Made by a program: the position numbers and the translations under genes. From NCBI GenBank assembly GCA_963942565.1, contig OZ012684.1:95501055-95565054 (forward strand): a DNA stretch of 64,000 bases. The letters run 5' to 3'. This stretch comes from Maea johnstoni. Its lineage: Eukaryota; Annelida; Polychaeta; Spionida; Magelonidae. Every line of letters starts with the position of its first letter. Position 1 is the first letter of the stretch. This document shows positions 1-12,747 of this stretch, in pieces. Below the pieces are notes generated by a model. It was not told the origin of the DNA and ran no database searches. It saw only the letters and a list, made by a program, of their open reading frames with translations.

Positions 1-449
1 ATCGGAAAGAAATGGTCATGCAATTTGAACACAGCAAAAAGTAGAGAAAGTGCGATAGTTTTCCCTCTGTTTTGATATTTTCTCCAGATTAATGGAAATT
101 GATGGTCGGCAAGTGTGGATAGCATCTCTGTTTGATAACACTATGCATGTTTTTCATGTGTTTACCCGAAATATTTACAACCTGCAAGGAGCTTACATTT
201 ATGATTCTCAATGTTTTCTCAATTAAAAGACCTTTCAGGCAATATATACTTTATATAGGCCAAGAAGTCAAATTAAAGCAGGGTAGAGGAAAAACCAGGC
301 CCAAAAAATGATCCCCGTAAGCTACGTTAAAAGTATTTTAAAAATAATAAATTAATAAAATAAAACAAAATAAAATGATATAAAGCAACGAAAAATGAAA
401 GTGGGAAGCATGGCCATGTATGTTATAAGATAAACATTAAAAGAAAATT

Positions 450-454
450 AAAAA
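450..454 (-). terminator. RNA polymerase III terminator of unit 1 (representative)
   Basis: A run of five T on the minus strand lies just past the 3' end of 5S (TGCTCTC then TTTTT), as expected for Pol III termination. Most units keep T5. Units 16 and 25 have T3 followed by a longer T run further on. Units 31, 33, 35, 37 and 39 have 10-13 T. Units 46, 48 and 49 have the run 2 nt closer to the gene. Confidence 0.8.
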
Positions 455-461
455 GAGAACA

Positions 462-579
462 GCCTACAACACACAGTATTCCCAGGCGGTCACCCATCCA
501 AGTACTAACTGCGCTCGATGTTGCTTAACTTCGGTGATCGGACGAGAACCGGTGCATTCAACATGATATGGTCGTAGGC
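462..579 (-). rRNA. 5S ribosomal RNA, unit 1 (reference copy)
   Basis: 5S rRNA is the small RNA of the large ribosomal subunit's central protuberance. It is made by RNA polymerase III from an internal promoter through TFIIIA. Read on the minus strand, the copy begins GCCTACGACC and ends TTGTAGGC, so G1-C6 pair with positions 113-118 as helix I. The conserved core CGATCACCGAAGTTAAGC and the box TTAGTACTTGGATGGGTGA are intact. Length is 118 nt, against about 120 in animals. A T5 run 8 nt past the 3' end serves as terminator. This copy equals the majority sequence of the array and is used here as reference for variants. Confidence 0.98.
483..530 (-). promoter_or_regulatory. Internal control region of 5S (unit 1, representative)
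   Basis: By analogy with the Xenopus 5S gene, box A covers RNA positions 50-64, the intermediate element 67-72 and box C 80-97. These fall at 516-530, 508-513 and 483-500 on the minus strand. TFIIIA binds this region and nucleates TFIIIC/TFIIIB. The segment is unchanged in most units. Substitutions at RNA positions 63-66, 71, 81 and 82 occur in particular sub-blocks. Boundaries are transferred from the known family, not measured. Confidence 0.8.
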
Positions 580-1681
580 ATTTGTTTACGACTTTTTAGA
601 GACCAAATGAATCTCAAACAGGAAGTGTCCCAACATCATGCCTTACTCTCTTTATTTCCTGTTTCTCCTGCCCAGGAAATACTCTAGAATAACGCCAAGG
701 CTCAGGGATCTGTCCACACGTCAGCCTATACACTCTTGGCAGTCATGTTCTCGTCCTTTGGCTTAGCACCACATTTCAGTACTGCCATCTATTCGCAGCT
801 AGCAGAAGTGCTACTACCTCGTATCTCGCTGCCAAACTCTGGACTGTCCATGGTCTTATGGGGTTAAGTTGTGAATATCCAGTCGTTTAAAATGTTTCAA
901 AGCCTACACCCTCATCCTCATAATAGAACCAACTGTGACTGTCTAGGCCATCGGTGAGCAGAGCATTTAAGGTACCACTTACGGTATCGCCAAACCTCAC
1001 ATAGGCTTGCACACAGAAAGGAAAGATTTTGGCTTTTAATTTTCTCGATATTGAATTTCACCAAATCGAGGGCACTTTAAAGTAGCACTTTGGCCATCAA
1101 GTCTTATCGGATTTGCTTGAAACGTTGGATTTAAATAGCTAATAGTATTACATATATAAATAGTTAGATTATGCAATCTAGAAGTTTAGAAATATGCCTT
1201 TTTCTCATTTTCAATGAAAAATCGGAAAGAAATGGTCATGCAATTTGAACACAGCAAAAAGTAGAGAAAGTGCGATAGTTTTCCCTCTGTTTTGATATTT
1301 TCTCCAGATTAATGGAAATTGATGGTCGGCAAGTGTGGATAGCATCTCTGTTTGATAACACTATGCATGTTTTTAATGTGTTTACCCGAAATATTTACAA
1401 CCTGCAAGGAGCTTACATTTATGATTCTCAATGTTTTCTCAATTAAAAGACCTTTCAGGCAATATATACTTTATATAGGCCAAGAAGTCAAATTAAAGCA
1501 GGGTAGAGGAAAAACCAGGCCCAGAAAATTATCCCCGTAAGCTAGGTTAAAAGTATTTTAAAAATAATAAATTAATAAAATAAAACAAAATAAAATGATA
1601 TAAAGCAACGAAAAATGAAAGTGGGAAGCATGGCCATGTATGTTATAAGATAAACATTAAAAGAAAATTAAAAAGAGAGCA
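580..1681. other. Non-transcribed spacer between 5S genes (representative unit)
   Basis: About 1,102 bp of spacer recur in every unit, with no supported protein or second RNA gene. Contents in unit 1: the 5S upstream flank with TAAAAA at -14 to -19 (593-598); a potential multi-hairpin segment at 736-835; a 5S-like relic at 902-1006 on the minus strand; a TATATAAAT motif near 1153; an inverted repeat TAGATT-ATGC-AATCTA at 1165-1180; and an AT-rich tract near 1549-1612 that leads into the terminator of the next gene. I searched by eye for U1, U2, U5, U6, tRNA and spliced-leader genes, which are sometimes linked to 5S, and found none convincing. Confidence 0.85.
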
Positions 1682-1799
1682 GCCTACAACACACAGTATT
1701 CCCAGGCGGTCACCCATCCAAGTACTAACTGCGCTCGATGTTGCTTAACTTCGGTGATCAGACGAGAACCGGTGCATTCAACATGATATGGTCGTAGGC
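1682..1799 (-). rRNA. 5S ribosomal RNA, unit 2
   Basis: Full length with an intact helix I and a T5 terminator. It has one substitution from the array majority, C40T. Confidence 0.97.
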
Positions 1800-2900
1800 A
1801 TTTGTTTACGACTTTTTAGAGACCAAATGAATCTCAAACAGGAAGTGTCCCAACATCATGCCTTACTCTCTTTATTTCCTGTTTCTCCTGCCCAGGAAAT
1901 ACTCTAGAATAACGCCAAGGCTCAGGGATCTGTCCACACGTCAGCCTATACACTCTTGGCAGTCATGTTCTCGTCCTTTGGCTTAGCACCACATTTCAGT
2001 GCTGCCATCTATTCGCAGCTAGCAGAAGTGCTACCACCTCGTATCTCGCTGCCAAACTCTGGACTGTCCATGGTCTTATGGGATTAAGTTGTGAATATCC
2101 AGTCGTTTAAAATGTTTCAAAGCCTACACCCTCATCCTCATAAAAGAACCAGCTGTGACTGTCTAGGCCATCGGTGAGCAGAGCATTTAAGGTACCACTT
2201 ACGGTATCTGCAAACCTCACATAGGCTTGCACACAGAAAGGAAAGATTTTGGCTTTTAATTTTCTCGATATTGAATTTCACCAAATCGAGGGCGCTTTAA
2301 AGTAGCACTTTGGCCATCAAGTCTTATCGGATTTGCTTGAAACGTTGGATCTAAATAGCTAATAGTATTACATATATAAATAGTTAGATTATGCAATCTA
2401 GAAGTTTAGAAATATGCCTTTTTCTCATTTTCAATGAAAAATCGGAAAGAAATGGTCATGCAATTTGAACACAGCAAAAAGTAGAGAAAGTGCGATAGTT
2501 TTCCCTCTGTTTTGATATTTTCTCCAGATTAATGGAAATTGATGGTCGGCAAGTGTGGATAGCATCTCTGTTTGATAACACTATGCATGTTTTTCATGTG
2601 TTTACCCGAAATATTTACAACCTGCAAGGAGCTTACATTTATGATTCTCAATGTTTTCTCAATTAAAAGACCTTTCAGGCAATATATACTTTATATAGGC
2701 CAAGAAGTCAAATTAAAGCAGGGTAGAGGAAAAACCAGGCCCAAAAAAGGATCCCCGTAAGCTACGTTAAAAGTATTTTAAAAATAATAAATTAATAAAA
2801 TAAAACAAAATAAAATGATATAAAGCAACGAAAAATGAAAGTGGGAAGCATGGCCATGTATGTTATAAGATAAACATTAAAAGAAAATTAAAAAGAGAGC

Positions 2901-3009
2901 ACACAGTATTCCCAGGCGGTCACCCATCCAAGTACTAACTGCGCTCGATGTTGCTTAACTTCGGTGATCGGACGAGAACCGGTGCATTCAACATGATATG
3001 GTCGTAGGC
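2901..3009 (-). pseudogene. 5S rRNA copy, 3'-truncated, unit 3
   Basis: The 5' end, box A and box C are intact. The last 9 nt (TTGTAGGC plus one base) and one flanking base are missing, so ACTGTGT runs straight into GCTCTC and the T5 terminator. Positions 110-118, the 3' strand of helix I, are absent, so the transcript cannot close its terminal stem. Units 9, 11 and 14 share the same lesion. Confidence 0.9.
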
Positions 3010-4111
3010 ATTTGCTTACGACTTTTTAGAGACCAAATGAATCTCAAACAGGAAGTGTCCCAACATCATGCCTTACTCTCTTTATTTCCTGTTTCTCCTG
3101 CCCAGGAAATACTCTAGAATAACGCCAAGGCTCAGGGATCTGTCCACACGTCAGCCTATACATTCTTGGCAGTCATGTTCTCGTCCTTTGGCTTAGCACC
3201 ACATTTCAGTGCTGCCATCTATTCGCAGCTAGCAGAAGTGCTACCACCTCGTATCTCGCTGCCAAACTCTGGACTGTCCATGGTCTTATGGGATTAAGTT
3301 GTGAATATCCAGTCGTTTAAAATGTTTCAAAGCCTACACCCTCATCCTCATATTAGAACCAGCTGTGACTGTCTAGGCCATCGGTGAGCAGAGCATTTAA
3401 GGTACCACTTACGGTATCTCCAAACCTCACATAGGCTTGCACACAGAAAGGAAAGATTTTGGCTTTTAATTTTCTCGATATTGAATTTCACCAAATCGAG
3501 GGCGCTTTAAAGTAGCACTTTGGCCATCAAGTCTTATCGGATTTGCTTGAAACGTTGGATCTAAATAGCTAATAGTATTACATATATAAATAGTTAGATT
3601 ATGCAATCTAGAAGTTTAGAAATATGCCTTTTTCTCATTTTCAATGAAAAATCGGAAAGAAATGGTCATGCAATTTGAACACAGCAAAAAGTAGAGAAAG
3701 TGCGATAGTTTTCCCTCTGTTTTGATATTTTCTCCAGATTAATGGAAATTGATCGTCGGCAAGTGTGGATAGCATCTCTGTTTGATAACACTATGCATGT
3801 TTTTCATGTGTTTACCCGAAATATTTACAACCTGCAAGGAGCTTACATTTATGATTCTCAATGTTTTCTCAATTAAAAGACCTTTCAGGCAATATATACT
3901 TTATATAGGCCAAGAAGTCAAATTAAAGCAGGGTAGAGGAAAAACCAGGCCCAAAAAATGATCCCCGTAAGCTACGTTAAAAGTATTTTAAAAATAATAA
4001 ATTAATAAAATAAAACAAAATAAAATGATATAAAGCAACGAAAAATGAAAGTGGGAAGCATGGCCATGTATGTTATAAGATAAACATTAAAAGAAAATTA
4101 AAAAGAGAGCA

Positions 4112-4229
4112 GCCTACAACACACAGTATTCCCAGGCGGTCACCCATCCAAGTACTAACTGCGCTCGATGTTGCTTAACTTCGGTGATCGGACGAGAACC
4201 GGTGCATTCAACATGATATGGTCGTAGGC
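4112..4229 (-). rRNA. 5S ribosomal RNA, unit 4
   Basis: Majority sequence, full length. The upstream flank has ACGTTTTAG in place of ACTTTTTAG (read on the plus strand), shared only with unit 5. Confidence 0.97.
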
Positions 4230-5331
4230 ATTTGCTTACGACGTTTTAGAGACCAAATGAATCTCAAACAGGAAGTGTCCCAACATCATGCCTTACTCTC
4301 TTTATTTCCTGTTTCTCCTGCCCAGGAAATACTCTAGAATAACGCCAAGGCTCAGGGATCTGTCCACACGTCAGCCTATACACTCTTGGCAGTCATGTTC
4401 TCGTCCTTTGGCTTAGCACCACATTTCAGTGCTGCCAACTATTCGCAGCTAGCAGAAGTGCTACCACCTCGTATCTCGCTGCCAAACACTAGACTGTCCA
4501 TGGTCTTATGGGATTAAGTTGTGAATATCCAGTCGTTTAAAATGTTTCAAAGCCTACACCCTCATCCTCATAATAGAACCAGCTGTGACTGTCTAGGCCA
4601 TCGGTGAGCAGAGCATTTAAGGTACCACTTACGGTATCTCCAAACCTCACATAGGCTTGCACACAGAAAGGAAAGATTTTGGCTTTTAATTTTCTCGATA
4701 TTGAATTTCACCAAATCGAGGGCGCTTTAAAGTAGCACTTTGGCCATCAAGTCTTATCGGATTTGCTTGAAACGTTGGATCTAAATAGCTAATAGTATTA
4801 CATATATAAATAGTTAGATTATGCAATCTAGAAGTTTAGAAATATGCCTTTTTCTCATTTTCAATGAAAAATCGGAAAGAAATGGTCATGCAATTTGAAC
4901 ACAGCAAAAAGTAGAGAAAGTGCGATAGTTTTCTCTCTGTTTTGATATTTTCTCCAGATTAATGGAAATTGATGGTCGGCAAGTGTGGATAGCATCTCTG
5001 TTTGATAACACTATGCATGTTTTTCATGTGTTTACCCGAAATATTTACAACCTGCAAGGAGCTTACATTTATGATTCTCAATGTTTTCTCAATTAAAAGA
5101 CCTTTCAGGCAATATATACTTTATATAGGCCAAGAAGTCAAATTAAAGCAGGGTAGAGGAAAAACCAGGCCCAAAAAATGATCCCCGTAAGCTACGTTAA
5201 AAGTATTTTAAAAATAATAAATTAATAAAATAAAACAAAATAAAATGATATAAAGCAACGAAAAATGAAAGTGGGAAGCATGGCCATGTATGTTATAAGA
5301 TAAACATTAAAAGAAAATTAAAAAGAGAGCA

Positions 5332-5449
5332 GCCTACAACACACAGTATTCCCAGGCGGTCACCCATCCAAGTACTAACTGCGCTCGATGTTGCTTAACT
5401 TCGGTGATCGGACGAGAACCGGTGCATTCAACATGATATGGTCGTAGGC
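5332..5449 (-). rRNA. 5S ribosomal RNA, unit 5
   Basis: Majority sequence. Its flanks match unit 4, which marks the two as recent tandem duplicates. Confidence 0.97.
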
Positions 5450-6551
5450 ATTTGCTTACGACGTTTTAGAGACCAAATGAATCTCAAACAGGAAGTGTCC
5501 CAACATCATGCCTTGCTCTCTTTATTTCCTGTTTCTCCTGCCCAGGAAATACTCTAGAATAACGCCAAGGCTCAGGGATCTGTCCACACGTCAGCCTATA
5601 CACTCTTGGCAGTCATGTTCTCGTCCTTTGGCTTAGCACCACATTTCAGTGCTGCCAACTATTCGCAGCTAGCAGAAGTGCTACCACCTCGTATCTCGCT
5701 GCCAAACACTAGACTGTCCATGGTCTTATGGGATTAAGTTGTGAATATCCAGTCGTTTAAAATGTTTCAAAGCCTACACCCTCATCCTCATAATAGAACC
5801 AACTGTGACTGTCTAGGCCATCGGTGAGCAGAGCATTTAAGGTACCACTTACGGTATCTCCAAACCTCACATAGGCTTGCACACAGAAAGGAAAGATTTT
5901 GGCTTTTAATTTTCTCGATATTGAATTTCACCAAATCGAGGGCGCTTTAAAGTAGCATTTTGGCCATCAAGTCTTATCGGATTTGCTTGAAACGTTGGAT
6001 CTAAATAGCTAATAGTATTACATATATAAATAGTTAGATTATGCAATCTAGAAGTTTAGAAATATGCCTTTTTCTCATTTTCAATGAAAAATCGGAAAGA
6101 AATGGTCATGCAATTTGAACACAGCAAAAAGTAGAGAAAGTGCGATAGTTTTCCCTCTGTTTTGATATTTTCTCCAGATTAATGGAAATTGATGGTCGGC
6201 AAGTGTGGATAGCATCTCTGTTTGATAACACTATGCATGTTTTTCATGTGTTTACCCGAAATATTTACAACCTGCAAGGAGCTTACATTTATGATTCTCA
6301 ATGTTTTCTCAATTAAAAGACCTTTCAGGCAATATATACTTTATATAGGCCAAGAAGTCAAATTAAAGCAGGGTAGAGGAAAAACCAGGCCCAAAAAATT
6401 ATCCCCGTGAGCTACGTTAAAAGTATTTTAAAAATAATAAATTAATAAAATAAAACAAAATAAAATGATATAAAGCAACGAAAAATGAAAGTGGGAAGCA
6501 TGGCCATGTATGTTATAAGATAAACATTAAAAGAAAATTAAAAAGAGAGCA

Positions 6552-6669
6552 GCCTACAACACACAGTATTCCCAGGCGGTCACCCATCCAAGTACTAACT
6601 GCGCTCGATGTTGCTTAACTTCGGTGATCGGACGAGAACCGGTGCATTCAACATGATATGGTCGTAGGC
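6552..6669 (-). rRNA. 5S ribosomal RNA, unit 6
   Basis: Majority sequence, full length, T5 terminator. Confidence 0.97.
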
Positions 6670-7771
6670 ATTTGCTTACGACTTTTTAGAGACCAAATGA
6701 ATCTCAAACAGGAAGTGTCCCAACATCATGCCTTACTCTCTTTATTTCCTGTTTCTCCTGCCCAGGAAATACTCTAGAATAACGCCAAGGCTCAGGGATC
6801 TGTCCACACGTCAGCCTATACACTCTTGGCAGTCATGGTCTCGTCCTTTGGCTTAGCACCACATTTCAGTGCTGCCATCTATTCGCAGCTAGCAGAAGTG
6901 CTACCACCTCGTATCTCGCTGCCAAACTCGGGACTGTCCATGGTCTTATGGGATTAAGTTATGAATATCCAGTCGTTTAAAATGTTTCAAAGCCTACACC
7001 CTCATCCTCATATTAGAACCAGCTGTGACTGTCTAGGCCATCGGTGAGCAGAGCATTTAAGGTACCACTTACGGTATCTCCAAACCTCACATAGGCTTGC
7101 ACACAGAAAGGAAAGATTTTGGCTTTTAATTTTCTCGATATTGAATTTCACCAAATCGAGGGCTCTTTAAAGTAGCACTTTGGCCATCAAGTCTTATCGG
7201 ATTTGCTTGAAACGTTGGATCTAAATAGCTAATAGTATTACATATATAAATAGTTAGATTATGCAATCTAGAAGTTTAGAAATATGCCTTTTTCTCATTT
7301 TCAATGAAAAATCGGAAAAAAATGGTCATGCAATTTGAACACAGCAAAAAGTAGAGAAAGTGCGATAGTTTTCCCTCTGTTTTGATATTTTCTCCAGATT
7401 AATGGAAATTGATGGTCGGCAAGTGTGGATAGCATCTCTGTTTGATAACACTATGCATGTTTTTCATGTGTTTACCCGAAATATTTACAACCTGCAAGGA
7501 GCTTACATTTATGATTCTCAATGTTTTCTCAATTAAAAGACCTTTCAGGCAATATATACTTTATATAGGCCAAGAAGTCAAATTAAAGCAGGGTAGAGGA
7601 AAAACCAGGCCCAAAAAATGATCCCCGTAAGCTACGTTAAAAGTATTTTAAAAATAATAAATTAATAAAATAAAACAAAATAAAATGATATAAAGCAACG
7701 AAAAATGAAAGTGGGAAGCATAGCCATGTATGTTATAAGATAAACATTAAAAGAAAATTAAAAAGAGAGCA

Positions 7772-7889
7772 GCCTACAACACACAGTATTCCCAGGCGGT
7801 CACCCATCCAAGTACTAACTGCGCTCGATGTTGCTTAACTTCGGTGATCGGACGAGAACCGGTGCATTCAACATGATATGGTCGTAGGC
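7772..7889 (-). rRNA. 5S ribosomal RNA, unit 7
   Basis: Majority sequence. The spacer upstream of the gene on the minus strand carries the same variants as unit 1 (ACTGCC, ACTAC, GGGCACTTT). Confidence 0.97.
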
Positions 7890-8990
7890 ATTTGCTTACG
7901 ACTTTTTAGAGACCAAATGAATCTCAAACAGGAAGTGTCCCAACATCATGCCTTACTCTCTTTATTTCCTGTTTCTCCTGCCCAGGAAATACTCTAGAAT
8001 AACGCCAAGGCTCAGGGATCTGTCCACACGTCAGCCTATACACTCTTGGCAGTCATGTTCTCGTCCTTTGGCTTAGCACCACATTTCAGTACTGCCATCT
8101 ATTCGCAGCTAGCAGAAGTGCTACTACCTCGTATCTCGCTGCCAAACTCTGGACTGTCCATGGTCTTATGGGGTTAAGTTGTGAATATCCAGTCATTTAA
8201 AATGTTTCAAAGCCTACACCCTCATCCTCATAATAGAACCAACTGTGACTGTCTAGGCCATCAGTGAGCAGAGCATTTAAGGTACCACTTACGGTATCTC
8301 CAAACCTCACATAGGCTTGCACACAGAAAGGAAAGATTTTGGCTTTTAATTTCTCGATATTGAATTTCACCAAATCGAGGGCACTTTAAAGTAGCACTTT
8401 GGCCATCAAGTCTTATCGGATTTGCTTGAAACGTTGGATTTAAATAGCTAATAGTATTACATATATAAATAGTTAGATTATGCAATCTAGAAGTTTAGAA
8501 ATATGCCTTTTTCTCATTTTCAATGAAAAATCGGAAAGAAATGGTCATGCAATTTGAACACAGCAAAAAGTAGAGAAAGTGCGATAGTTTTCCCTCTGTT
8601 TTGATATTTTCTCCAGATTAATGGAAATTGATGGTCGGCAAGTGTGGATAGCATCTCTGTTTGATAACACTATGCATGTTTTTAATGTGTTTACCCGAAA
8701 TATTTACAACCTGCAAGGAGCTTACATTTATGATTCTCAATGTTTTCTCAATTAAAAGACCTTTCAGGCAATATATACTTTATATAGGCCAAGAAGTCAA
8801 ATTAAAGCAGGGTAGAGGAAAAACCAGGCCCAGAAAATTATCCCCGTAAGCTAGGTTAAAAGTATTTTAAAAATAATAAATTAATAAAATAAAACAAAAT
8901 AAAATGATATAAAGCAACGAAAAATGAAAGTGGGAAGCATGGCCATGTATGTTATAAGATAAACATTAAAAGAAAATTAAAAAGAGAGCA

Positions 8991-9108
8991 GCCTACAACA
9001 CACAGTATTCCCAGGCGGTCACCCATCCAAGTACTAACTGCGCTCGATGTTGCTTAACTTCGGTGATCGGACGAGAACCGGTGCATTCAACATGATATGG
9101 TCGTAGGC
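8991..9108 (-). rRNA. 5S ribosomal RNA, unit 8
   Basis: Majority sequence. The spacer matches unit 2 (CCAGAAAATT, CTAGGTT), but the gene lacks that unit's C40T. Confidence 0.97.
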
Positions 9109-10209
9109 ATTTGTTTACGACTTTTTAGAGACCAAATGAATCTCAAACAGGAAGTGTCCCAACATCATGCCTTACTCTCTTTATTTCCTGTTTCTCCTGC
9201 CCAGGAAATACTCTAGAATAACGCCAAGGCTCAGGGATCTGTCCACACGTCAGCCTATACACTCTTGGCAGTCATGTTATCGTCCTTTGGCTTAGCACCA
9301 CATTTCAGTGCTGCCATCTATTCGCAGCTAGCAGAAGTGCTACCACCTCGTATCTCGCTGCCAAACTCTGGACTGTCCATGGTCTTATGGGATTAAGTTG
9401 TGAATATCCAGTCGTTTAAAATGTTTCAAAGCCTACACCCTCATCCTCATAATAGAACCAGCTGTGACTGTCTAGGCCATCGGTGAGCAGAGCATTTAAG
9501 GTACCACTTACGGTATCTCCAAACCTCACATAGGCTTGCACACAGAAAGGAAAGATTTTGGCTTTTAATTTTCTCGATATTGAATTTCACCAAATCGAGG
9601 GCGCTTTAAAGTAGCACTTTGGCCATCAAGTCTTATCGGATTTGCTTGAAACGTTGGATCTAAATAGCTAATAGTATTACATATATAAATAGTTAGATTA
9701 TGCAATCTAGAAGTTTAGAAATATGCCTTTTTCTCATTTTCAATGAAAAATCGGAAAGAAATGGTCATGCAATTTGAACACAGCAAAAAGTAGAGAAAGT
9801 GCGATAGTTTTCCCTCTGTTTTGATATTTTCTCCAGATTAATGGAAATTGATGGTCGGCAAGTGTGGATAGCATCTCTGTTTGATAACACTATGCATGTT
9901 TTTCATGTGTTTACCCGAAATATTTACAACCTGCAAGGAGCTTACATTTATGATTCTCAATGTTTTCTCAATTAAAAGACCTTTCAGGCAATATATACTT
10001 TATATAGGCCAAGAAGTCAAATTAAAGCAGGGTAGAGGAAAAACCAGGCCCAAAAAAGGATCCCCGTAAGCTACGTTAAAAGTATTTTAAAAATAATAAA
10101 TTAATAAAATAAAACAAAATAAAATGATATAAAGCAACGAAAAATGAAAGTGGGAAGCATGGCCATGTATGTTATAAGATAAACATTAAAAGAAAATTAA
10201 AAAGAGAGC

Positions 10210-10318
10210 ACACAGTATTCCCAGGCGGTCACCCATCCAAGTACTAACTGCGCTCGATGTTGCTTAACTTCGGTGATCGGACGAGAACCGGTGCATTCAA
10301 CATGATATGGTCGTAGGC
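10210..10318 (-). pseudogene. 5S rRNA copy, 3'-truncated, unit 9
   Basis: Same 10-bp loss as unit 3 at the same bases, and the same downstream GGATCC spacer variant. It is a copied defect rather than an independent one. Confidence 0.9.
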
Positions 10319-11420
10319 ATTTGTTTACGACTTTTTAGAGACCAAATGAATCTCAAACAGGAAGTGTCCCAACATCATGCCTTACTCTCTTTATTTCCTG
10401 TTTCTCCTGCCCAGGAAATACTCTAGAATAACGCCAAGGCTCAGGGATCTGTCCACACGTCAGCCTATACACTCTTGGCAGTCATGTTCTCGTCCTTTGG
10501 CTTAGCACCACATTTCAGTGCTGCCATCTATTCGCAGCTAGCAGAAGTGCTACCACCTCGTATCTCGCTGCCAAACTCTGGACTGTCCATGGTCTTATGG
10601 GATTAAGTTGTGAATATCCAGTCGTTTAAAATGTTTCAAAGCCTACACCCTCATCCTCATAATAGAACCAGCTGTGACTGTCTAGGCCATCGGTGAGCAG
10701 AGCATTTAAGGTACCACTTACGGTATCTCCAAACCTCACATAGGCTTGCACACAGAAAGGAAAGATTATGGCTTTTAATTTTCTCGATATTGAATTTCAC
10801 CAAATCGAGGGCGCTTTAAAGTAGCACTTTGGCCATCAAGTCTTATCGGATTTGCTTGAAACGTTGGATCTAAATAGCTAATAGTATTACATATATAAAT
10901 AGTTAGATTATGCAATCTAGAAGTTTAGAAATATGCCTTTTTCTCATTTTCAATGAAAAATCGGAAAGAAATGGTCATGCAATTTGAACACAGCAAAAAG
11001 TAGAGAAAGTGCGATAGTTTTCCCTCTGTTTTGATATTTTCTCCAGATTAATGGAAATTGATGGTCGGCAAGTGTGGATAGCATCTCTGTTTGATAACAC
11101 TATGCATGTTTTTCATGTGTTTACCCGAAATATTTACAACCTGCAAGGAGCTTACATTTATGATTCTCAATGTTTTCTCAATTAAAAGACCTTTCAGGCA
11201 ATATATACTTTATATAGGCCAAGAAGTCAAATTAAAGCAGGGTAGAGGAAAAACCAGGCCCAAAAAAGGATCCCCGTAAGCTACGTTAAAAGTATTTTAA
11301 AAATAATAAATTAATAAAATAAAACAAAATAAAATGATATAAAGCAACGAAAAATGAAAGTGGGAAGCATGGCCATGTATGTTATAAGATAAACATTAAA
11401 AGAAAATTAAAAAGAGAGCA

Positions 11421-11538
11421 GGCTACAACACACAGTATTCCCAGGCGGTCACCCATCCAAGTACTAACTGCGCTCGATGTTGCTTAACTTCGGTGATCGG
11501 ACGAGAACCGGTGCATTCAACATGATATGGTCGTAGGC
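11421..11538 (-). rRNA. 5S ribosomal RNA, unit 10
   Basis: Full length with G117C, which breaks the C2-G117 pair of helix I. The upstream flank has lost one T (ACTTTTAG). Confidence 0.93.
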
Positions 11539-12638
11539 ATTTGCTTACGACTTTTAGAGACCAAATGAATCTCAAACAGGAAGTGTCCCAACATCATGCC
11601 TTACTCTCTTTATTTCCTGTTTCTCCTGCCCAGGAAATACTCTAGAATAACGCCAAGGCTCAGGGATCTGTCCACACGTCAGCCTATACACTCTTGGCAG
11701 TCATGTTCTCGTCCTTTGGCTTAGCACCACATTTCAGTGCTGCCATCTATTCGCAGCTAGCAGAAGTGCTACCACCTCGTATCTCGCTGCCAAACTCTGG
11801 ACTGTCCATGGTCTTATGGGGTTAAGTTGTGAATATCCAGTCGTTTAAAATGTTTCAAAGCCTACACCCTCATCCTCATAATAGAACCAACTGTGACTGT
11901 CTATGCCATCGGTGAGCAGAGCATTTAAGGTACCACTTACGGTATCTCCAAACCTCACATAGGCTTGCACACAGAAAGGAAAGATTTTGGCTTTTAATTT
12001 TCTCGATATTGAATTTCACCAAATCGAGGGCGCTTTAAAGTAGCACTTTGGCCATCAAGTCTTATCGGATTTGCTTGAAACGTTGGATCTAAATAGCTAA
12101 TAGTATTACATATATAAATAGTTAGATTATGCAATCTAGAAGTTTAGAAATATGCCTTTTTCTCATTTTCAATGAAAAATCGGAAAGAAATGGTCATGCA
12201 ATTTGAACACAGCAAAAAGTAGAGAAAGTGCGATAGTTTTCCCTCTGTTTTGATATTTTCTCCAGATTAATGGAAATTGATGGTCGGCAAGTGTGGATAG
12301 CATCTCTGTTTGATAACACTATGCATGTTTTTCATGTGTTTACCCGAAATATTTACAACCTGCAAGGAGCTTACATTTATGATTCTCAATGTTTTCTCAA
12401 TTAAAAGACCTTTCAGGCAATATATACTTTATATAGGCCAAGAAGTCAAATTAAAGCAGGGTAGAGGAAAAACCAGGCCCAAAAAATGATCCCCGTAAGC
12501 TACGTTAAAAGTATTTTAAAAATAATAAATTAATAAAATAAAACAAAATAAAATGATATAAAGCAACGAAAAATGAAAGTGGGAAGCATGGCCATGTATG
12601 TTATAAGATAAACATTAAAAGAAAATTAAAAAGAGAGC

Positions 12639-12747
12639 ACACAGTATTCCCAGGCGGTCACCCATCCAAGTACTAACTGCGCTCGATGTTGCTTAACTTC
12701 GGTGATCGGACGAGAACCGGTGCATTCAACATGATATGGTCGTAGGC
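12639..12747 (-). pseudogene. 5S rRNA copy, 3'-truncated, unit 11
   Basis: Carries the array's recurrent 10-bp 3' deletion. Its neighbouring spacer has the unit 1/7 type variants, so here the deletion sits on a different spacer background from units 3 and 9. Confidence 0.9.

Noticed and set aside
740-790. U2 snRNA-like start (TTCTCGTCCTTTGGCTTAG)
   Set aside because: It resembles the first stem of U2, but the branch-site recognition GTAGTA, the Sm site and the rest of U2 are missing. Probably chance.
902-1010. Spliced-leader-like donor on the minus strand (GGAGATACC then GTAAGTGG)
   Set aside because: Spliced leaders are sometimes linked to 5S, but no Sm site (AATTTTTG type) follows at the right distance, and the donor varies between units (GTAAGC, GTAAGG).
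1150-1180. TATATAAAT with a nearby ATTATGCAAT inverted repeat as a promoter
   Set aside because: No gene follows on either strand within the spacer. One arm of the inverted repeat is broken in the units that read AATCTTG.
1352-1540. A 62-codon plus-strand open frame (starts MITLCMF) repeated once per unit
   Set aside because: It recurs only because the spacer recurs. In many units it stops at TGA three codons earlier, and in others the start codon region is changed (CTATCCATG). It has no known domain and lies in the non-transcribed spacer.
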